Under the pieces are notes generated by a model. It did not search any database. It was not told the origin of the DNA and worked only from the letters and a program-made list of their open reading frames with translations. A program made the position numbers and the translations under genes. From an uncultured Litoreibacter sp. (lineage in GTDB: Bacteria; Pseudomonadota; Alphaproteobacteria; Rhodobacterales; Rhodobacteraceae): 64,000 nt of DNA. Positions 29,007 through 38,349 of the stretch are shown piece by piece (positions within the stretch are counted from its first letter, which is position 1; every line of letters starts with the position of its first letter). The DNA is taken from assembly GCA_947494435.1 (NCBI GenBank), contig CANLUY010000002.1:868001-932000 (forward strand), read 5' to 3'.

Positions 29007-29459
29007 CTACCCTTCAGGCGCTTGATAAACACCCTGCGCTTTGAGGGCATCAATGACTTCCACCGGCATATAGGTTTCGTCGTGTTTTGCAAATATTGTA
29101 GAGGCTTGGAAGACGTTATTGATGTACTTACCAGTCGCAACTGTCCCTTGACCCTCTTCGAAAAGATCGGGCCTTGGCTCATCACCGATATAGCGGACAG
29201 GTATTTCAGCATTCCCGTCAGTGACCACAAAACTGAACGCAAAGCCGTCACCATTTACAATACTATCTTCAACAACCAACCCACCGATCCGGAAGGTTTC
29301 CGTCTCGCTCGGTGGATTTTCCGATACCTGCGTCGGCGAATAAAAGTAATTAATGCCGTCACGCAGGGCAAAGCCAATCACGACCGTCGCAACGGTCAAT
29401 GCCACGGCCGCGATTGCTATGATTTGTATACGACGTTGCTTTTTCAGTCCGCGCATCAA
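29007..29459 (-). CDS. ccmE: Cytochrome c maturation protein (haem chaperone) CcmE
   Basis: Holds haem covalently in the periplasm and passes it to CcmF/H for attachment to c-type cytochromes. 150 residues: a basic N-terminus, one membrane anchor (IIAIAAVALTVATVVIGFAL, about 13-32) and an OB-fold domain with FRIGGLVVEDSIV. The haem-binding His126 and the conserved Tyr130 are in AKHDETYMP. No other ccm gene is adjacent. It starts 7 bp after argC. Confidence 0.96.
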   Translation of the reverse strand: MMRGLKKQRRIQIIAIAAVALTVATVVIGFALRDGINYFYSPTQVSENPPSETETFRIGGLVVEDSIVNGDGFAFSFVVTDGNAEIPVRYIGDEPRPDLFEEGQGTVATGKYINNVFQASTIFAKHDETYMPVEVIDALKAQGVYQAPEG

Positions 29460-29465
29460 AGTCCT

Positions 29466-30494
29466 CTAAGGAAACACAGGGGCCAGCATCAAACCGGCTG
29501 TCTCTGGATGACCTAACATTAGATTAGCGTTTTGCAATGCTTGGCCAGATGATCCTTTCGTGAGGTTATCAAGAGCGCAGACAATAATCGCACGCCCCTC
29601 GATACGGTCACCTGTTACACCGATATGGACGAAGTTGGACCCTCTGATATGACGCGTTGACGGGGCTTGGCCAAAGGGCAAAACCTCAACAAAGGGCTCA
29701 GACTTATATGCTGTTTCAAACGTCGCCTGAATGACCTGCGGATCACCTTTGACATATATCGTCGCGACGATACCGCGGTTTGCAGGCAATAAATGCGGTG
29801 TGAATTGCACTTTCACCGGGCGGCCCGCGATAGCGCTGAATTCCTGATCAAATTCGGCCAAATGCCGGTGCGTCCCGCCGATGGCATAAGGGTGCGCTCC
29901 CTCGCTCAATTCAGCGTGAAGGAGGTTTTCCTTCAGCGACCGCCCTGCTCCGGAAACACCCGTTTTAAGATCAATGATAATCTCATCGAGATTGATAACG
30001 TTAGCCTCAATCAGCGGCCGCAATGCATATTGGCCAGTTGCCGCGTTGCATCCCGTCCCAGCGACAAGGCGCGCTTTCGCAATCTCATCTCTGTAAAATT
30101 CGGTCAAACCATAGACAGCTTCAGCCTGCTGTTCCAAAGCCGTATGCGGATTCCCATACCAGGTCTCATAGGCTTCTGGATCGCGCAGCCGAAAATCAGC
30201 GGAAAGGTCAACAATTTTCAAAGACTGAGGCAGCTTAGCGATCACATCCTGCGATGTTTTATGTGGCAATGCGCAAAAGCACAGGTCGATCTCAGCAAAG
30301 TCGATCTCGTCAATTTTGACAAGGCTGGGTAAATCCAAATGGCGGAGATGCGGAAAAACTTCCGCCATTTCCATACCGGCCTTACGGTCCGCCGACAAAG
30401 CAGAAATGTTCATGGATGGGTGGGTTGCAATCAACCGGACAAGTTCCGCGCCAGTATAGCCGGACGCACCGAGAATGGCGATGTTGTGGGTCAT
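29466..30494 (-). CDS. argC: N-acetyl-gamma-glutamyl-phosphate reductase
   Basis: Third enzyme of arginine synthesis; reduces N-acetylglutamyl phosphate with NADPH. The 342 residues start with the nucleotide-binding [19 protein letters not shown]. The catalytic cysteine is in [18 protein letters not shown], and [15 protein letters not shown] and the [12 protein letters not shown] histidine region fit the long-chain ArgC group. GSNFVHIGV and [20 protein letters not shown] close the domain. It sits between murI (56 bp upstream) and ccmE (7 bp downstream). Confidence 0.96.
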   Translation of the reverse strand: MTHNIAILGASGYTGAELVRLIATHPSMNISALSADRKAGMEMAEVFPHLRHLDLPSLVKIDEIDFAEIDLCFCALPHKTSQDVIAKLPQSLKIVDLSADFRLRDPEAYETWYGNPHTALEQQAEAVYGLTEFYRDEIAKARLVAGTGCNAATGQYALRPLIEANVINLDEIIIDLKTGVSGAGRSLKENLLHAELSEGAHPYAIGGTHRHLAEFDQEFSAIAGRPVKVQFTPHLLPANRGIVATIYVKGDPQVIQATFETAYKSEPFVEVLPFGQAPSTRHIRGSNFVHIGVTGDRIEGRAIIVCALDNLTKGSSGQALQNANLMLGHPETAGLMLAPVFP

Positions 30495-30550
30495 GTCAGA
30501 CTCCGTAGAATTTTCGTGTGGTGTCGTAAAAAAGGAAAGCGAAGCCGCAG

Positions 30551-31363
30551 TTACGCAGCAATAAAGTCGATCTTTCGTCGCAAGAATTGTGTGGCACGGT
30601 CTGTGACTTGCCGCGCATCACCGGTTGTCAAAAACACCGTCTTGTCTCCCGTTCCCACCATCTTTGGATGCCGGTTCAAATAGTCAGCAAGACTTGCAGA
30701 CACAAGATTGGCCTGACTGAACACTTTGACATCTTCGCCCAGCGCCGCTTGAAATGCGTCTTGCATCAGAGGGTAATGTGTACAGCCCAAGATCGCGGCC
30801 TGCGGATGTGGCATCCGGCGCTTCAAGGCATCGACGTGAGACCGCACCAAAGCTTCGGCAAGCATCTCATCCCCGTCTTCCAGCGCGTCGACAAGCCCAC
30901 CGCAGGGCTGTGCCTCAACATCTACGCCAATTGCGCGGAACGCCAATTCCCGTTGAAACGCGCGTGAAGCGACCGTCGCCGGTGTCGCGAACAAAGCGAC
31001 ATGTTTTACATCGACTTCGCGTGGCCGGGAGTTATCACCCCATTTCCGTTCTGTGAGTGCTTCAATCATCGGTACAAAAACACCGAGCACACGTTTATCA
31101 CGCGGTACCCAATTCTCCTGCATCCGGCGTAGGGCTGCTGCAGATGCAGTATTGCACGCAAGGATGACAAGGTCGCAGCCATGATCAAACATGGATTGCG
31201 TTGCCTTGCAGGTTAGCTCGTAGATGTCATCTGCTGTTCTCACACCATAAGGGGTGTTCGCGCTGTCAGCAAAATAACACACCGGAAGATCGGGCATATC
31301 TGCCGCGATCTGGTCGTAGACGGTCAAACCGCCCAAACCACTGTCAAAGATGCCTACTGCCAT
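30551..31363 (-). CDS. murI: Glutamate racemase
   Basis: Supplies D-glutamate for peptidoglycan. The 270 residues have [15 protein letters not shown] with Asp7, [10 protein letters not shown], the first catalytic cysteine Cys70 in [12 protein letters not shown], and the second, Cys194, in LGCTHYPLM. The cofactor-independent two-cysteine mechanism is therefore intact. It heads a minus-strand row murI-argC-ccmE, with 56 bp to argC. Confidence 0.96.
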   Translation of the reverse strand: MAVGIFDSGLGGLTVYDQIAADMPDLPVCYFADSANTPYGVRTADDIYELTCKATQSMFDHGCDLVILACNTASAAALRRMQENWVPRDKRVLGVFVPMIEALTERKWGDNSRPREVDVKHVALFATPATVASRAFQRELAFRAIGVDVEAQPCGGLVDALEDGDEMLAEALVRSHVDALKRRMPHPQAAILGCTHYPLMQDAFQAALGEDVKVFSQANLVSASLADYLNRHPKMVGTGDKTVFLTTGDARQVTDRATQFLRRKIDFIAA

Positions 31364-31435
31364 GTGTCATCACCTCAAGTTGCCGCTTCTTACGAGTCCG
31401 GCCAAAGAAATGCTAGCTATTAGAGTATGAAACGG

Positions 31436-32410
31436 TCAGGCCTTCCGCTTGTTTTGCAAATTCGTGCAGAAGAGGCACATCAACTCCATCGCGACATGCG
31501 CCCCAGCAACAGCCGTACATCCGCCGACATCGTATGCCGGCGCAACCTCGACAACATCCCCGCCGAGCATATTGATCCCCTTAATGTCGCGCAAAATTTT
31601 CAGAGCCTGGGCCGAGCTGAGCCCTCCAGAAACCGGTGTGCCGGTCCCCGGCGCAAAAGCGGGGTCCAGACAATCGATATCGAAGGTGAGATAGGTTTGG
31701 TGATCGCCCAAGATTGATTTAATTTTTTCTGCGGTTTTCGCAGCACCAATCTCATGAACTTCTGCGGCATCAATGATGTTTACGCCAAGATAGTCATCAC
31801 AATGCGTTCGAATGCCCACTTGAACAGATCGCTCAGGTAGCACCAATCCTTCTTTGACGGCTTTGTAGAACATGGTGCCATGGTCGACGCGGTTCATATC
31901 GTCGTCAGGCCACGTGTCAGAATGCGCATCAAATTGTAGCAAAGCAACAGGTCCGAATTTGGCGACGTAAGCCCGTAGGATCGGAAAACTGATATAATGA
32001 TCGCCGCCGAGGCAGAGCGCGCCTGCACCTGCGTCTAGAATGGTAGAAACGTGATCTGTCAAAGCTTTAGGAAATGCGGGTATATCTGCGTAATCAAACG
32101 CTAAATCCCCATAGTCACACACGTTAAAATCCGTTAACGGGTTGATATCCCACCCATACGGCGGATCACAGGGTTGCAGAGTTGATGCTTCGCGGATGGC
32201 GCGCGGTCCCATGCGTGTCCCCGGTCTATGCGTGACAGCTTGGTCAAAAGGAACGCCTGTCACGGCCAGATCGACGCCCGTTAGGTCTTTGCTATAAGTA
32301 CGCCGCATAAAGGACAGCGCGCCACCAAAAGCGTTTTCGAATGACAAACCGCGGTACCCATCTCGGGTCAGAGCACTGTCAACGTCGTGAGCTGAATCCT
32401 TCAAGGCCAT
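31436..32410 (-). CDS. speB: Agmatinase-type ureohydrolase
   Basis: Binuclear manganese hydrolase of the arginase/agmatinase family, 324 residues. Metal ligands are in LCLGGDHYISFP, LLQFDAHSDTW and LTFDIDCLDPAFAPGTGTP. Agmatinase would split agmatine into putrescine and urea; guanidinobutyrase and related activities are alternatives, as the family is hard to separate by sequence. Its ATG overlaps the stop of the class III aminotransferase by one base, which suggests joint use of an amine such as putrescine. Confidence 0.88.
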   Translation of the reverse strand: MALKDSAHDVDSALTRDGYRGLSFENAFGGALSFMRRTYSKDLTGVDLAVTGVPFDQAVTHRPGTRMGPRAIREASTLQPCDPPYGWDINPLTDFNVCDYGDLAFDYADIPAFPKALTDHVSTILDAGAGALCLGGDHYISFPILRAYVAKFGPVALLQFDAHSDTWPDDDMNRVDHGTMFYKAVKEGLVLPERSVQVGIRTHCDDYLGVNIIDAAEVHEIGAAKTAEKIKSILGDHQTYLTFDIDCLDPAFAPGTGTPVSGGLSSAQALKILRDIKGINMLGGDVVEVAPAYDVGGCTAVAGAHVAMELMCLFCTNLQNKRKA

Positions 32411-33792
32411 CAGTCTATTTTCACCCCTTCACGTATCAATTCGTCCGTTACAGCTGAAATCGCTTTGTCCAACGTCTCTGCCACAAACTCGACCTGAGGT
32501 CGGTCTATGATCAGCGCTGGTGACATGACGTTCAGATGCCCAATCGGTCTCACCATGAGGCCCATCGCTTCTGCGGAATTGCTGATCCGCTTACCAACAT
32601 CAATTTCATCGGGCAGCAATTCTTTGGTCGCTTTGTTCGCGACGTTCTCGACGCACGCTATCAAGGCCTGCCCTCTTACATCTCCGACCAATGGCAAGTT
32701 CCGCAACGGTTCGAGGCACTGTTGAAAGTACTTCCCTACGTTCGTCGCGTTGTTCAACAAGTTTTCACGCTGGATAATTTCGATGTTCTTCAAAGCCGCG
32801 GCACATGCAACCGGATGGCCTGAGTAGGTGAACCCAGAGGCGTACCAACGATCACCCTGCATTACTTGCCAAATTTCATCAGAAAAGAGAATGGCACCAA
32901 TTGGTTGGTAGCCAGAGCTCAACCCCTTGGCGCAACAAATTATGTCAGGCTGCGCGCCGAAGACATCCTTTGACGCGAACCAATGACCCAGCCGCCCAAA
33001 GCCCGTCACAACCTCATCCGCGATGAACAGAATGCCATGCTTTTGGCAAACCTCCCACATTGCACGCAGATATCCGTCAGGAGGCATCACCACACCGCCA
33101 GAGGCCTGAATAGGCTCGGCAAAGAACGCCGCAATTCTATCCGCTCCGACTTCTTCGATCTTGTCTTCAAACTCGGAAACAAGATGAGCACAAAAGGCCG
33201 CCTCGTCCATCCCGTCTGGCCGCCGATAGATGTTTGGCGAGGACACATGATGAATTCCACTCTCCTTATAGTGGAACTCAGGCACTTTATCTCCCGCCCG
33301 TTTTCCAATGGAAATACTTGCGAATGTTGAGCCGTGATAGCTGTCATCGCGGGCAATGACATGCGTCCGATCCACATTTCCGAGACAACGGTGGTAATAA
33401 ATTGCCATGCGATAGGCGCTATCAATTGCTGTGGATCCACCTGTCGTAAACTTCACATGCGACAAATCTCCCGGTGCAAGCTCTGCGAGCTTTGCGGCCA
33501 ACAAGGCAGCCGGTCCATGTGTCATATCAACAAACGTATTCGAAAACGCGAGCTTGGATGCTTGGGCCGCTATGGTGTCCGCCATTTCAGTGCGCCCGAG
33601 GCCAATGTTGGTACACCACAACCCACCGACGGCATCGAGGTACTTCCGGTCGTCAATGTCCCAAAGGTAGCAGCCGTCGCCACGCTCAATAACCAAAGGC
33701 GCTTTCGCCGCAAAACTCTCAAAATGCGTCCATGGATGCAGGGCGTGCTTTTGATCCAAAGCGCCGAGATCATTTGTAAATTCAGTGTTCAT
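32410..33792 (-). CDS. Class III omega-aminotransferase
   Basis: PLP enzyme of 460 residues that moves amino groups from amines or omega-amino acids to pyruvate or 2-oxoglutarate. Motifs: DDRKYLDAVGGLWCTNIG, FTTGGSTAIDSAYRMA, the phosphate-binding SYHGSTFASISI, the metal-face FFAEPIQASGGVVMPP, IADEVVTGFGRLG with the ring-nitrogen Asp, and CAKGLSSGYQPIGA with the Schiff-base Lys. The ATG at 33792 is chosen (GGTGGGGGG just upstream); a TTG at 33822 is weaker. Pairing with an agmatinase suggests putrescine or a related diamine as donor, an inference from context. Confidence 0.9.
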   Translation of the reverse strand: MNTEFTNDLGALDQKHALHPWTHFESFAAKAPLVIERGDGCYLWDIDDRKYLDAVGGLWCTNIGLGRTEMADTIAAQASKLAFSNTFVDMTHGPAALLAAKLAELAPGDLSHVKFTTGGSTAIDSAYRMAIYYHRCLGNVDRTHVIARDDSYHGSTFASISIGKRAGDKVPEFHYKESGIHHVSSPNIYRRPDGMDEAAFCAHLVSEFEDKIEEVGADRIAAFFAEPIQASGGVVMPPDGYLRAMWEVCQKHGILFIADEVVTGFGRLGHWFASKDVFGAQPDIICCAKGLSSGYQPIGAILFSDEIWQVMQGDRWYASGFTYSGHPVACAAALKNIEIIQRENLLNNATNVGKYFQQCLEPLRNLPLVGDVRGQALIACVENVANKATKELLPDEIDVGKRISNSAEAMGLMVRPIGHLNVMSPALIIDRPQVEFVAETLDKAISAVTDELIREGVKID

Positions 33793-33865
33793 CCCCCCAC
33801 CCTGATCCGTTCCGTTTTGCAATGCAAGGCTTGCAGAAGACCACTTCTACGGGCATTGAAGCGAT

Positions 33866-34360
33866 ATGTCTGAAAGCCATCTCAAACCTGATTTCATCAA
33901 CGCGATGAGCACGCTAGTTTCTACGGTGACAATCGTGACGACGGATGGCGTTGCTGGGCACGCAGGCGCGACAGTTTCCGCCATGTCGAGCGTGTCTGCG
34001 GACGGTGACACCCCGACATTGTTGGTCTGTTTGCACCACGAAGCTTCTGCAACCGCAGCGATTTTGGCCAATAAGTGTTTCTGCGTGAATGCCTTACGGA
34101 AAGGTCAATCGGATATCGCAAACGTTTTCGCCAGCCGCGCAAAGTCGCAAAGCGGCGATAAATTTGACATTGCGACATTCTCTGCGCTTGAAACTGGCGC
34201 ACCCGCTTTGGCGACGGCCCTCGCTGCTTTTGACTGCGTGCTACAAAGCCATGAGCGTATTGGCACCCACCACGTTATGATCGGTGCTGTGAAGGCCGTC
34301 CAACATGCAAATGGCGACCCCCTGCTCTACGGTAATCGCAATTACCGAGACTTAGCCTAG
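33866..34360 (+). CDS. Flavin reductase family protein
   Basis: FMN-binding split-barrel protein of 164 residues, of the group that supplies reduced flavin to two-component monooxygenases. Typical features are VTIVTTDGVAGHAGATVSAMSSVSAD-like first strands, PPTLLVCLHHEAS and FCVNALRKGQSDIANVF, and the HHVMIGAVKAV strand near the end. No monooxygenase partner is close by. It diverges from the aminotransferase and shares a four-base CTAG stop-codon overlap with the M20 gene. Confidence 0.88.
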   Translation: MSESHLKPDFINAMSTLVSTVTIVTTDGVAGHAGATVSAMSSVSADGDTPTLLVCLHHEASATAAILANKCFCVNALRKGQSDIANVFASRAKSQSGDKFDIATFSALETGAPALATALAAFDCVLQSHERIGTHHVMIGAVKAVQHANGDPLLYGNRNYRDLA

Positions 34361-35523
34361 CTTTCCAAAGGCTGCGCAGTTTCAACCAGACGGGCGAAGA
34401 AGCTTGCGCCGATTGGAGCGACGTCATCATTAAAATTATATTCCGGGTGATGCAGTCCCGGCCCCTCACCTTGCCCTAAGAAAAGATATGCACCGGGTCG
34501 AGCTTGAAGCATATAGGCGAAATCCTCTGCGCCCATCTCCGGCTTGGCATCTGCGCGCACACCGGCTGTTCCGGCGACTTCTGTCGCAACACCAGCAGCG
34601 AACTCTGCTTGGTCTGCATGGTTGATGGTCGGTGGGTATCCTTTTTCGAAATCAAACTGGATCTCGACATCATATGCCGCTGCAACGCCCTCGCAGATGG
34701 AGGACATACGCTCCATCACCATAGCCTGAACAGATGTGTCAAACGTACGAACCGTACCGTTTACATAGGCCGTATCAGGGATAACGTTGTCTGTGGTACC
34801 GCTATGGATTTGGGTGACAGATATCACCAAATCCTCGAGGCCTTGCCGGTTACGTGACACGATTGTTTGAAACGCATTACAAACCGCCAAGGTCGCCACG
34901 ATCGGGTCCTTGCATTCGTTTGGATAGGCGCCATGCCCCCCTGCACCTTTCACGTGAATATGAAACGTATCAGCTGCAGCCATGATTGCACCTTTGGTGG
35001 TGTAAAATGCGCCAGCCTCCTCTCCCGGTGTGTTGTGAAGCGCATAGACTGAAGAGATATCGAATGTCTCCATGATCCCTTCTTCGACCATCACATCAGC
35101 GCCACCTCCCCCTTCCTCCGCGGGCTGAAAGATCAATGCGACGCGACCCGCAAAGTTACGCGTTTCAGCAAGGTAGCGCGCTGCGCCTAGCAACATTGTC
35201 GTGTGACCATCATGTCCACAGGCGTGCATCTTGCCTTCGTGTTTGCTTGCGTACTCAAGCCCCGTTGCTTCCAAAATGGGAAGCGCATCCATATCGGCGC
35301 GCAGGCCAATCGTCGGGCCATCACCCTGCCCATCAATGATCGCCACCACACCACTTGTGGCAATCCCTTCATGGATTTCAGTCACGCCAAATTCCTTTAG
35401 GCGCTCGACGACATATGCAGCTGTTTCATGGCATTCAAACTGCAATTCTGGATGCTGATGGAACCACCGACGCCACGTCTTCATGTCTTCGGCATAGTCG
35501 GCGATACGGTTGACGGGTGGCAT
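34357..35523 (-). CDS. M20-family amidohydrolase (hippurate/N-acyl amino acid hydrolase type)
   Basis: Zinc-dependent amidase of 388 residues, of the HipO/AbgA/ILL group. Motifs: GLRADMDALPILEATGL, MHACGHDGHTTMLLGAA with zinc ligands, ALIFQPAEEGGGGADVM with the catalytic and metal Glu, YALHNTPG, and a dimerisation domain (AAADTFHIHVKGAGGHGAYP). The C-terminal metal His is in GLHHPEYNFNDD. The ATG at 35523 follows AGGAG by six bases, so the upstream ATG at 35538 is rejected. The true substrate is not known. Confidence 0.9.
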   Translation of the reverse strand: MPPVNRIADYAEDMKTWRRWFHQHPELQFECHETAAYVVERLKEFGVTEIHEGIATSGVVAIIDGQGDGPTIGLRADMDALPILEATGLEYASKHEGKMHACGHDGHTTMLLGAARYLAETRNFAGRVALIFQPAEEGGGGADVMVEEGIMETFDISSVYALHNTPGEEAGAFYTTKGAIMAAADTFHIHVKGAGGHGAYPNECKDPIVATLAVCNAFQTIVSRNRQGLEDLVISVTQIHSGTTDNVIPDTAYVNGTVRTFDTSVQAMVMERMSSICEGVAAAYDVEIQFDFEKGYPPTINHADQAEFAAGVATEVAGTAGVRADAKPEMGAEDFAYMLQARPGAYLFLGQGEGPGLHHPEYNFNDDVAPIGASFFARLVETAQPLES

Positions 35524-35580
35524 ATCCTGCTCCTTCATGGTGTGTTGGTGGCACGTTCGCTGAAACTAAGGTGCTTCGCA

Positions 35581-36390
35581 ATGACTGAACTCATTTATGA
35601 CCCCACTCGGCCGATGGAGCGCCTGATTGAAATTATGCGTCGCCTTCGCGACCCTGAAACAGGGTGTCCGTGGGACATTGAGCAAGACTTCACCACCATC
35701 GCTCCGTACACAATTGAAGAGGCTTACGAAGTCGCAGACGCAATTGAACGCGAAGACTGGCCGGAGCTGGAAGGAGAGTTGGGCGACTTACTGCTGCAGA
35801 CTGTTTACCACACTCAAATGGGTACAGAGGCTGGGCATTTCGATTTTGCATCTGTTGCCAACAATATTTCCGACAAGATGGTCGCACGCCATCCCCATGT
35901 TTTCGGGGACGAAAGTCGTGACAAATCCGCTGAGCAGCAAACCGCGGACTGGGAAAAAATTAAAGCCGCGGAGCGTGCGGGAAAGTCAAAGGGCGGGACG
36001 CTTGAAGGTGTCGCTATCGGACTTCCCGCGTTGATGCGTGCTGTCAAGCTACAGAAACGCGCAGCACGCGTGGGGTTTGACTGGCCTTCTACAGATGAAG
36101 TCATCGAAAAGATAATCGAAGAGGCAAAAGAATTAACAGAAGCGCGTAACACCTTGACTCATAAGGAAACCGAAGAAGAGTTTGGTGACCTCTTGTTTGT
36201 CATGGCCAACCTCGCAAGACATCTGAAAATAGATCCAGAAGAAGCACTGCGCGCGGCAAACGGCAAATTCACGCGCCGCTTTGAACGTGTCGAGGCATTA
36301 CTCGCCGAAAAAGGTAAGTCGCCAAGTGACTCCGATTTGCTTGAAATGGACGCGCTGTGGGATCAAGCGAAACTGGAAGAGCGCAGCTAA
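35581..36390 (+). CDS. mazG: Nucleoside triphosphate pyrophosphohydrolase
   Basis: Hydrolyses NTPs to NMP and pyrophosphate, a housecleaning and stress role. 269 residues with two MazG helical modules: the first with CPWDIEQDFTTIAPYTIEEA, ELEGELGDLLLQ and the metal-binding EExxE-type acids, the second with KEEAKELTEA-like IIEEAKELTEA and KETEEEFGDLLFVM. VGFDWPSTDEVIEKI links them. The start at 35581 follows AAGG and is preferred to an upstream in-frame reading that begins in the M20 gene. It converges on the HerA-like gene. Confidence 0.95.
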   Translation: MTELIYDPTRPMERLIEIMRRLRDPETGCPWDIEQDFTTIAPYTIEEAYEVADAIEREDWPELEGELGDLLLQTVYHTQMGTEAGHFDFASVANNISDKMVARHPHVFGDESRDKSAEQQTADWEKIKAAERAGKSKGGTLEGVAIGLPALMRAVKLQKRAARVGFDWPSTDEVIEKIIEEAKELTEARNTLTHKETEEEFGDLLFVMANLARHLKIDPEEALRAANGKFTRRFERVEALLAEKGKSPSDSDLLEMDALWDQAKLEERS

Positions 36391-36429
36391 ACTGCTGCAG
36401 CCCTCGTTTCAATTTGGCAAGAGCTTAGA

Positions 36430-37983
36430 TTACCGTCCTTTAAACAGGCTCCCCATGACACCGCGGACAATTGCGGTTCCGGCTTTCGTGCCGATGGAGC
36501 GCATCATTGATTTTGCGAATGCTGTGCCAACCGAGTCACCGCGCCGACTTCGTTTGCTTTTCGCCGTAGATCGCCCAACGCGATTTCCGGTGTAACGCCG
36601 GCCAGTTTGATATTCACGCTCACGCGCTTCCATTTCTTCTTCGCGCGCTTCTGCCTCTTCTGCCTCTTTGGCTGCTTTCTCCGCCCGCTTGGCAAGCATC
36701 TCAAATGCACTGTCTCGATCGATCAGTTGCTCATATTTACCAGCAACGGGCGAGGCCATAAGGGCCGCTTTGCGCTCGATTTTGGTGATAGGTCCCAATT
36801 GCGAAGACGGTGGTCGGATCAGTGTTCGCTCTGCGATACCGGGCATGCCCTTTTTGATCAAAAACGAGGTTACAGCCTCCCCGACACCAACTTCTTTGAT
36901 CGCATCTTCAATATCAAAGCGCGGATTCTCCCGATATGTGTCTGCTGCAGCGCGCAGGTCCTTCTGGTCACGACGCGTGAACGCACGCAGCGCATGTTGA
37001 ACGCGGTTCCCGAGCTGCCCCAAAATATCCTCAGGGACATCTGCGGGGTTTTGAGTAACAAAATAAACGCCGACACCTTTAGAACGAATAAGCCGTGCAA
37101 CTTGCTCAACCTTGTCGACGAGCGCTTTTGGGGCACCATCAAATAGCAAATGTGCTTCGTCAAAGAAAAACACAAATCGCGGTTTTTCCGGATCGCCAAT
37201 CTCCGGCAACGTTTCAAAGAGTTCTGACAAAAGCCAAAGCAGGAAAGTTGCATAGAGTTTCGGGGCTGCCATAAGCTTATCAGCCGCCAAGATATTAATC
37301 TGGCCATGCCCGTTCTCATCAATATGGAACATGTCTTCCAATTCCAAAGCGGGTTCACCGAAAAAGTCAGCTGCGCCTTGATTTTCCAACACAAGCAAGC
37401 GCCTCTGGATCGCCCCGACAGAGTTCGAAGAAACAAAGCCATATCTCAGCGCCAAGGACTTCGCATTCTCGCCAATGAAGACCAAAAGCGATTGCAGATC
37501 CTTCAGATCAAGGAGCGGCAGCGCTTCTTCATCAGCGACCCGAAACGCAATATTGAGAATGCCTTCTTGTGCCTCCGTTAACTCCAACAAACGCGACAGC
37601 AGCAGCGGCCCCATCTCGGAGACAGTCGTGCGCACCGGGTGCCCTTGATCCCCGTAGAGATCCCAGAACGTCACCGGAAATGCGGCGTAGCTAAAATCGT
37701 CAAAGCCAATTTTTCCGGCGCGATCCATAAAAGCGCCATGCAACTTGTGCTCAGGTGAGCCAGATGCAGCAAGACCGGATAGATCGCCTTTTACATCTGA
37801 CATAAACACCGGAACACCCTGCGCAGAGAAGCTCTCGGCCAAAATTTGCAACGTTACGGTTTTCCCCGTGCCGGTTGCACCAGCAATCAATCCGTGGCGG
37901 TTTGCATATTTCAAAAGCAGACTTTGTTTTTCGCCGTAGCCCTCGCCGCCGCCGCCTACGAAAATATCTTCTAGATCGCTCAT
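36430..37983 (-). CDS. HerA-like ATPase (DUF853/helicase HerA-like C-terminal)
   Basis: Cytoplasmic P-loop ATPase of 517 residues. The Walker A motif is GATGTGKT at about 35-42, the Walker B is [14 protein letters not shown], and [29 protein letters not shown] holds the arginine-finger region seen in FtsK/HerA hexamers. A long charged coiled coil ([20 protein letters not shown]) precedes a basic C-terminus. The family is annotated as helicase HerA-like, but its in vivo role is not settled. The ATG at 37983 follows GAAGG; the upstream reading to 38022 is weaker. No nurA partner is adjacent. Confidence 0.88.
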   Translation of the reverse strand: MSDLEDIFVGGGGEGYGEKQSLLLKYANRHGLIAGATGTGKTVTLQILAESFSAQGVPVFMSDVKGDLSGLAASGSPEHKLHGAFMDRAGKIGFDDFSYAAFPVTFWDLYGDQGHPVRTTVSEMGPLLLSRLLELTEAQEGILNIAFRVADEEALPLLDLKDLQSLLVFIGENAKSLALRYGFVSSNSVGAIQRRLLVLENQGAADFFGEPALELEDMFHIDENGHGQINILAADKLMAAPKLYATFLLWLLSELFETLPEIGDPEKPRFVFFFDEAHLLFDGAPKALVDKVEQVARLIRSKGVGVYFVTQNPADVPEDILGQLGNRVQHALRAFTRRDQKDLRAAADTYRENPRFDIEDAIKEVGVGEAVTSFLIKKGMPGIAERTLIRPPSSQLGPITKIERKAALMASPVAGKYEQLIDRDSAFEMLAKRAEKAAKEAEEAEAREEEMEAREREYQTGRRYTGNRVGRSTAKSKRSRRGDSVGTAFAKSMMRSIGTKAGTAIVRGVMGSLFKGR

Positions 37984-38069
37984 TCTAACTGCCTTCCCGA
38001 TGCTTCGCGCCCAAACATACATTTTTAACCTCTCTATGCCAGTGTGATCGCGTTGTCGCCTGCGGTCCT

Positions 38070-38134
38070 AGGGCTTGCGCGGCACACTTCCTCCCTGTCG
38101 ACTGGCCGTGTCTCCGTGACACGGCCTTTTTTTT
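38070..38134 (+). ncRNA. Candidate small RNA with CCUCCCU motif
   Basis: The strongest terminator in the window (GGCCGTGTC/GACACGGCC stem, 5-base loop, eight T) has no gene before it. The upstream 35 bases carry CTTCCTCCCT, an anti-Shine-Dalgarno-like motif of the kind used by several alphaproteobacterial trans-acting RNAs. TGATC at 38045 and CCTAG about 17 bases on resemble an ECF-type promoter loosely. The 5' end is a guess. Confidence 0.45.
38104..38134 (+). terminator. Orphan Rho-independent terminator 1
   Basis: Perfect nine-pair GC-rich stem GGCCGTGTC/GACACGGCC followed by TTTTTTTT. No plus-strand gene lies upstream. Confidence 0.9.
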
Positions 38135-38167
38135 GGATAAAGCCTCAGTAAATCACCCTATTGACGG

Positions 38168-38196
38168 TTGACGGGTGAAGGACTGTGACGTAGCGT
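38168..38196 (+). promoter_or_regulatory. Possible promoter for the second candidate RNA
   Basis: TTGACG at 38168-38173 and TAGCGT at 38191-38196 are 17 bases apart. A second TTGACGG directly precedes the first, giving a tandem heptamer. Confidence 0.35.
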
Positions 38197-38202
38197 TCAC
38201 GC

Positions 38203-38265
38203 AATAAGTCGGCCAGTCCGACGGGGAGAAACGGGAAGAAGGGTCTGGTAACAGTCCCTTTTTTT
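38203..38265 (+). ncRNA. Candidate small RNA, second module
   Basis: A ~60-nt unit: a GTCGG-CCAGT-CCGAC hairpin, a purine-rich GGGGAGAAACGGGAAG spacer, then an intrinsic terminator with seven T. The purine-rich spacer could pair with pyrimidine-rich mRNA or with module 1. Start inferred from the possible promoter at 38168-38196. Confidence 0.4.
38239..38265 (+). terminator. Orphan Rho-independent terminator 2
   Basis: AAGGGTCTG, GTAA loop, CAGTCCCTT (one T-T mismatch), then a seven-T run. Confidence 0.8.
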
Positions 38266-38332
38266 CATTTCAGGGGGCGTAATTCTTGGTGCAGGAGACT
38301 GGCAGACTTTCGCTGCCCTTTCCCGCACTTTC

Positions 38333-38349
38333 GCCCTGACAGGGCTTTT
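38333..38349 (+). terminator. Short terminator-like hairpin in front of ialB
   Basis: GCCCT-GAC-AGGGC followed by TTTT, 46 bp before the ialB start. It either ends a third short RNA or acts inside the ialB leader. Confidence 0.5.
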
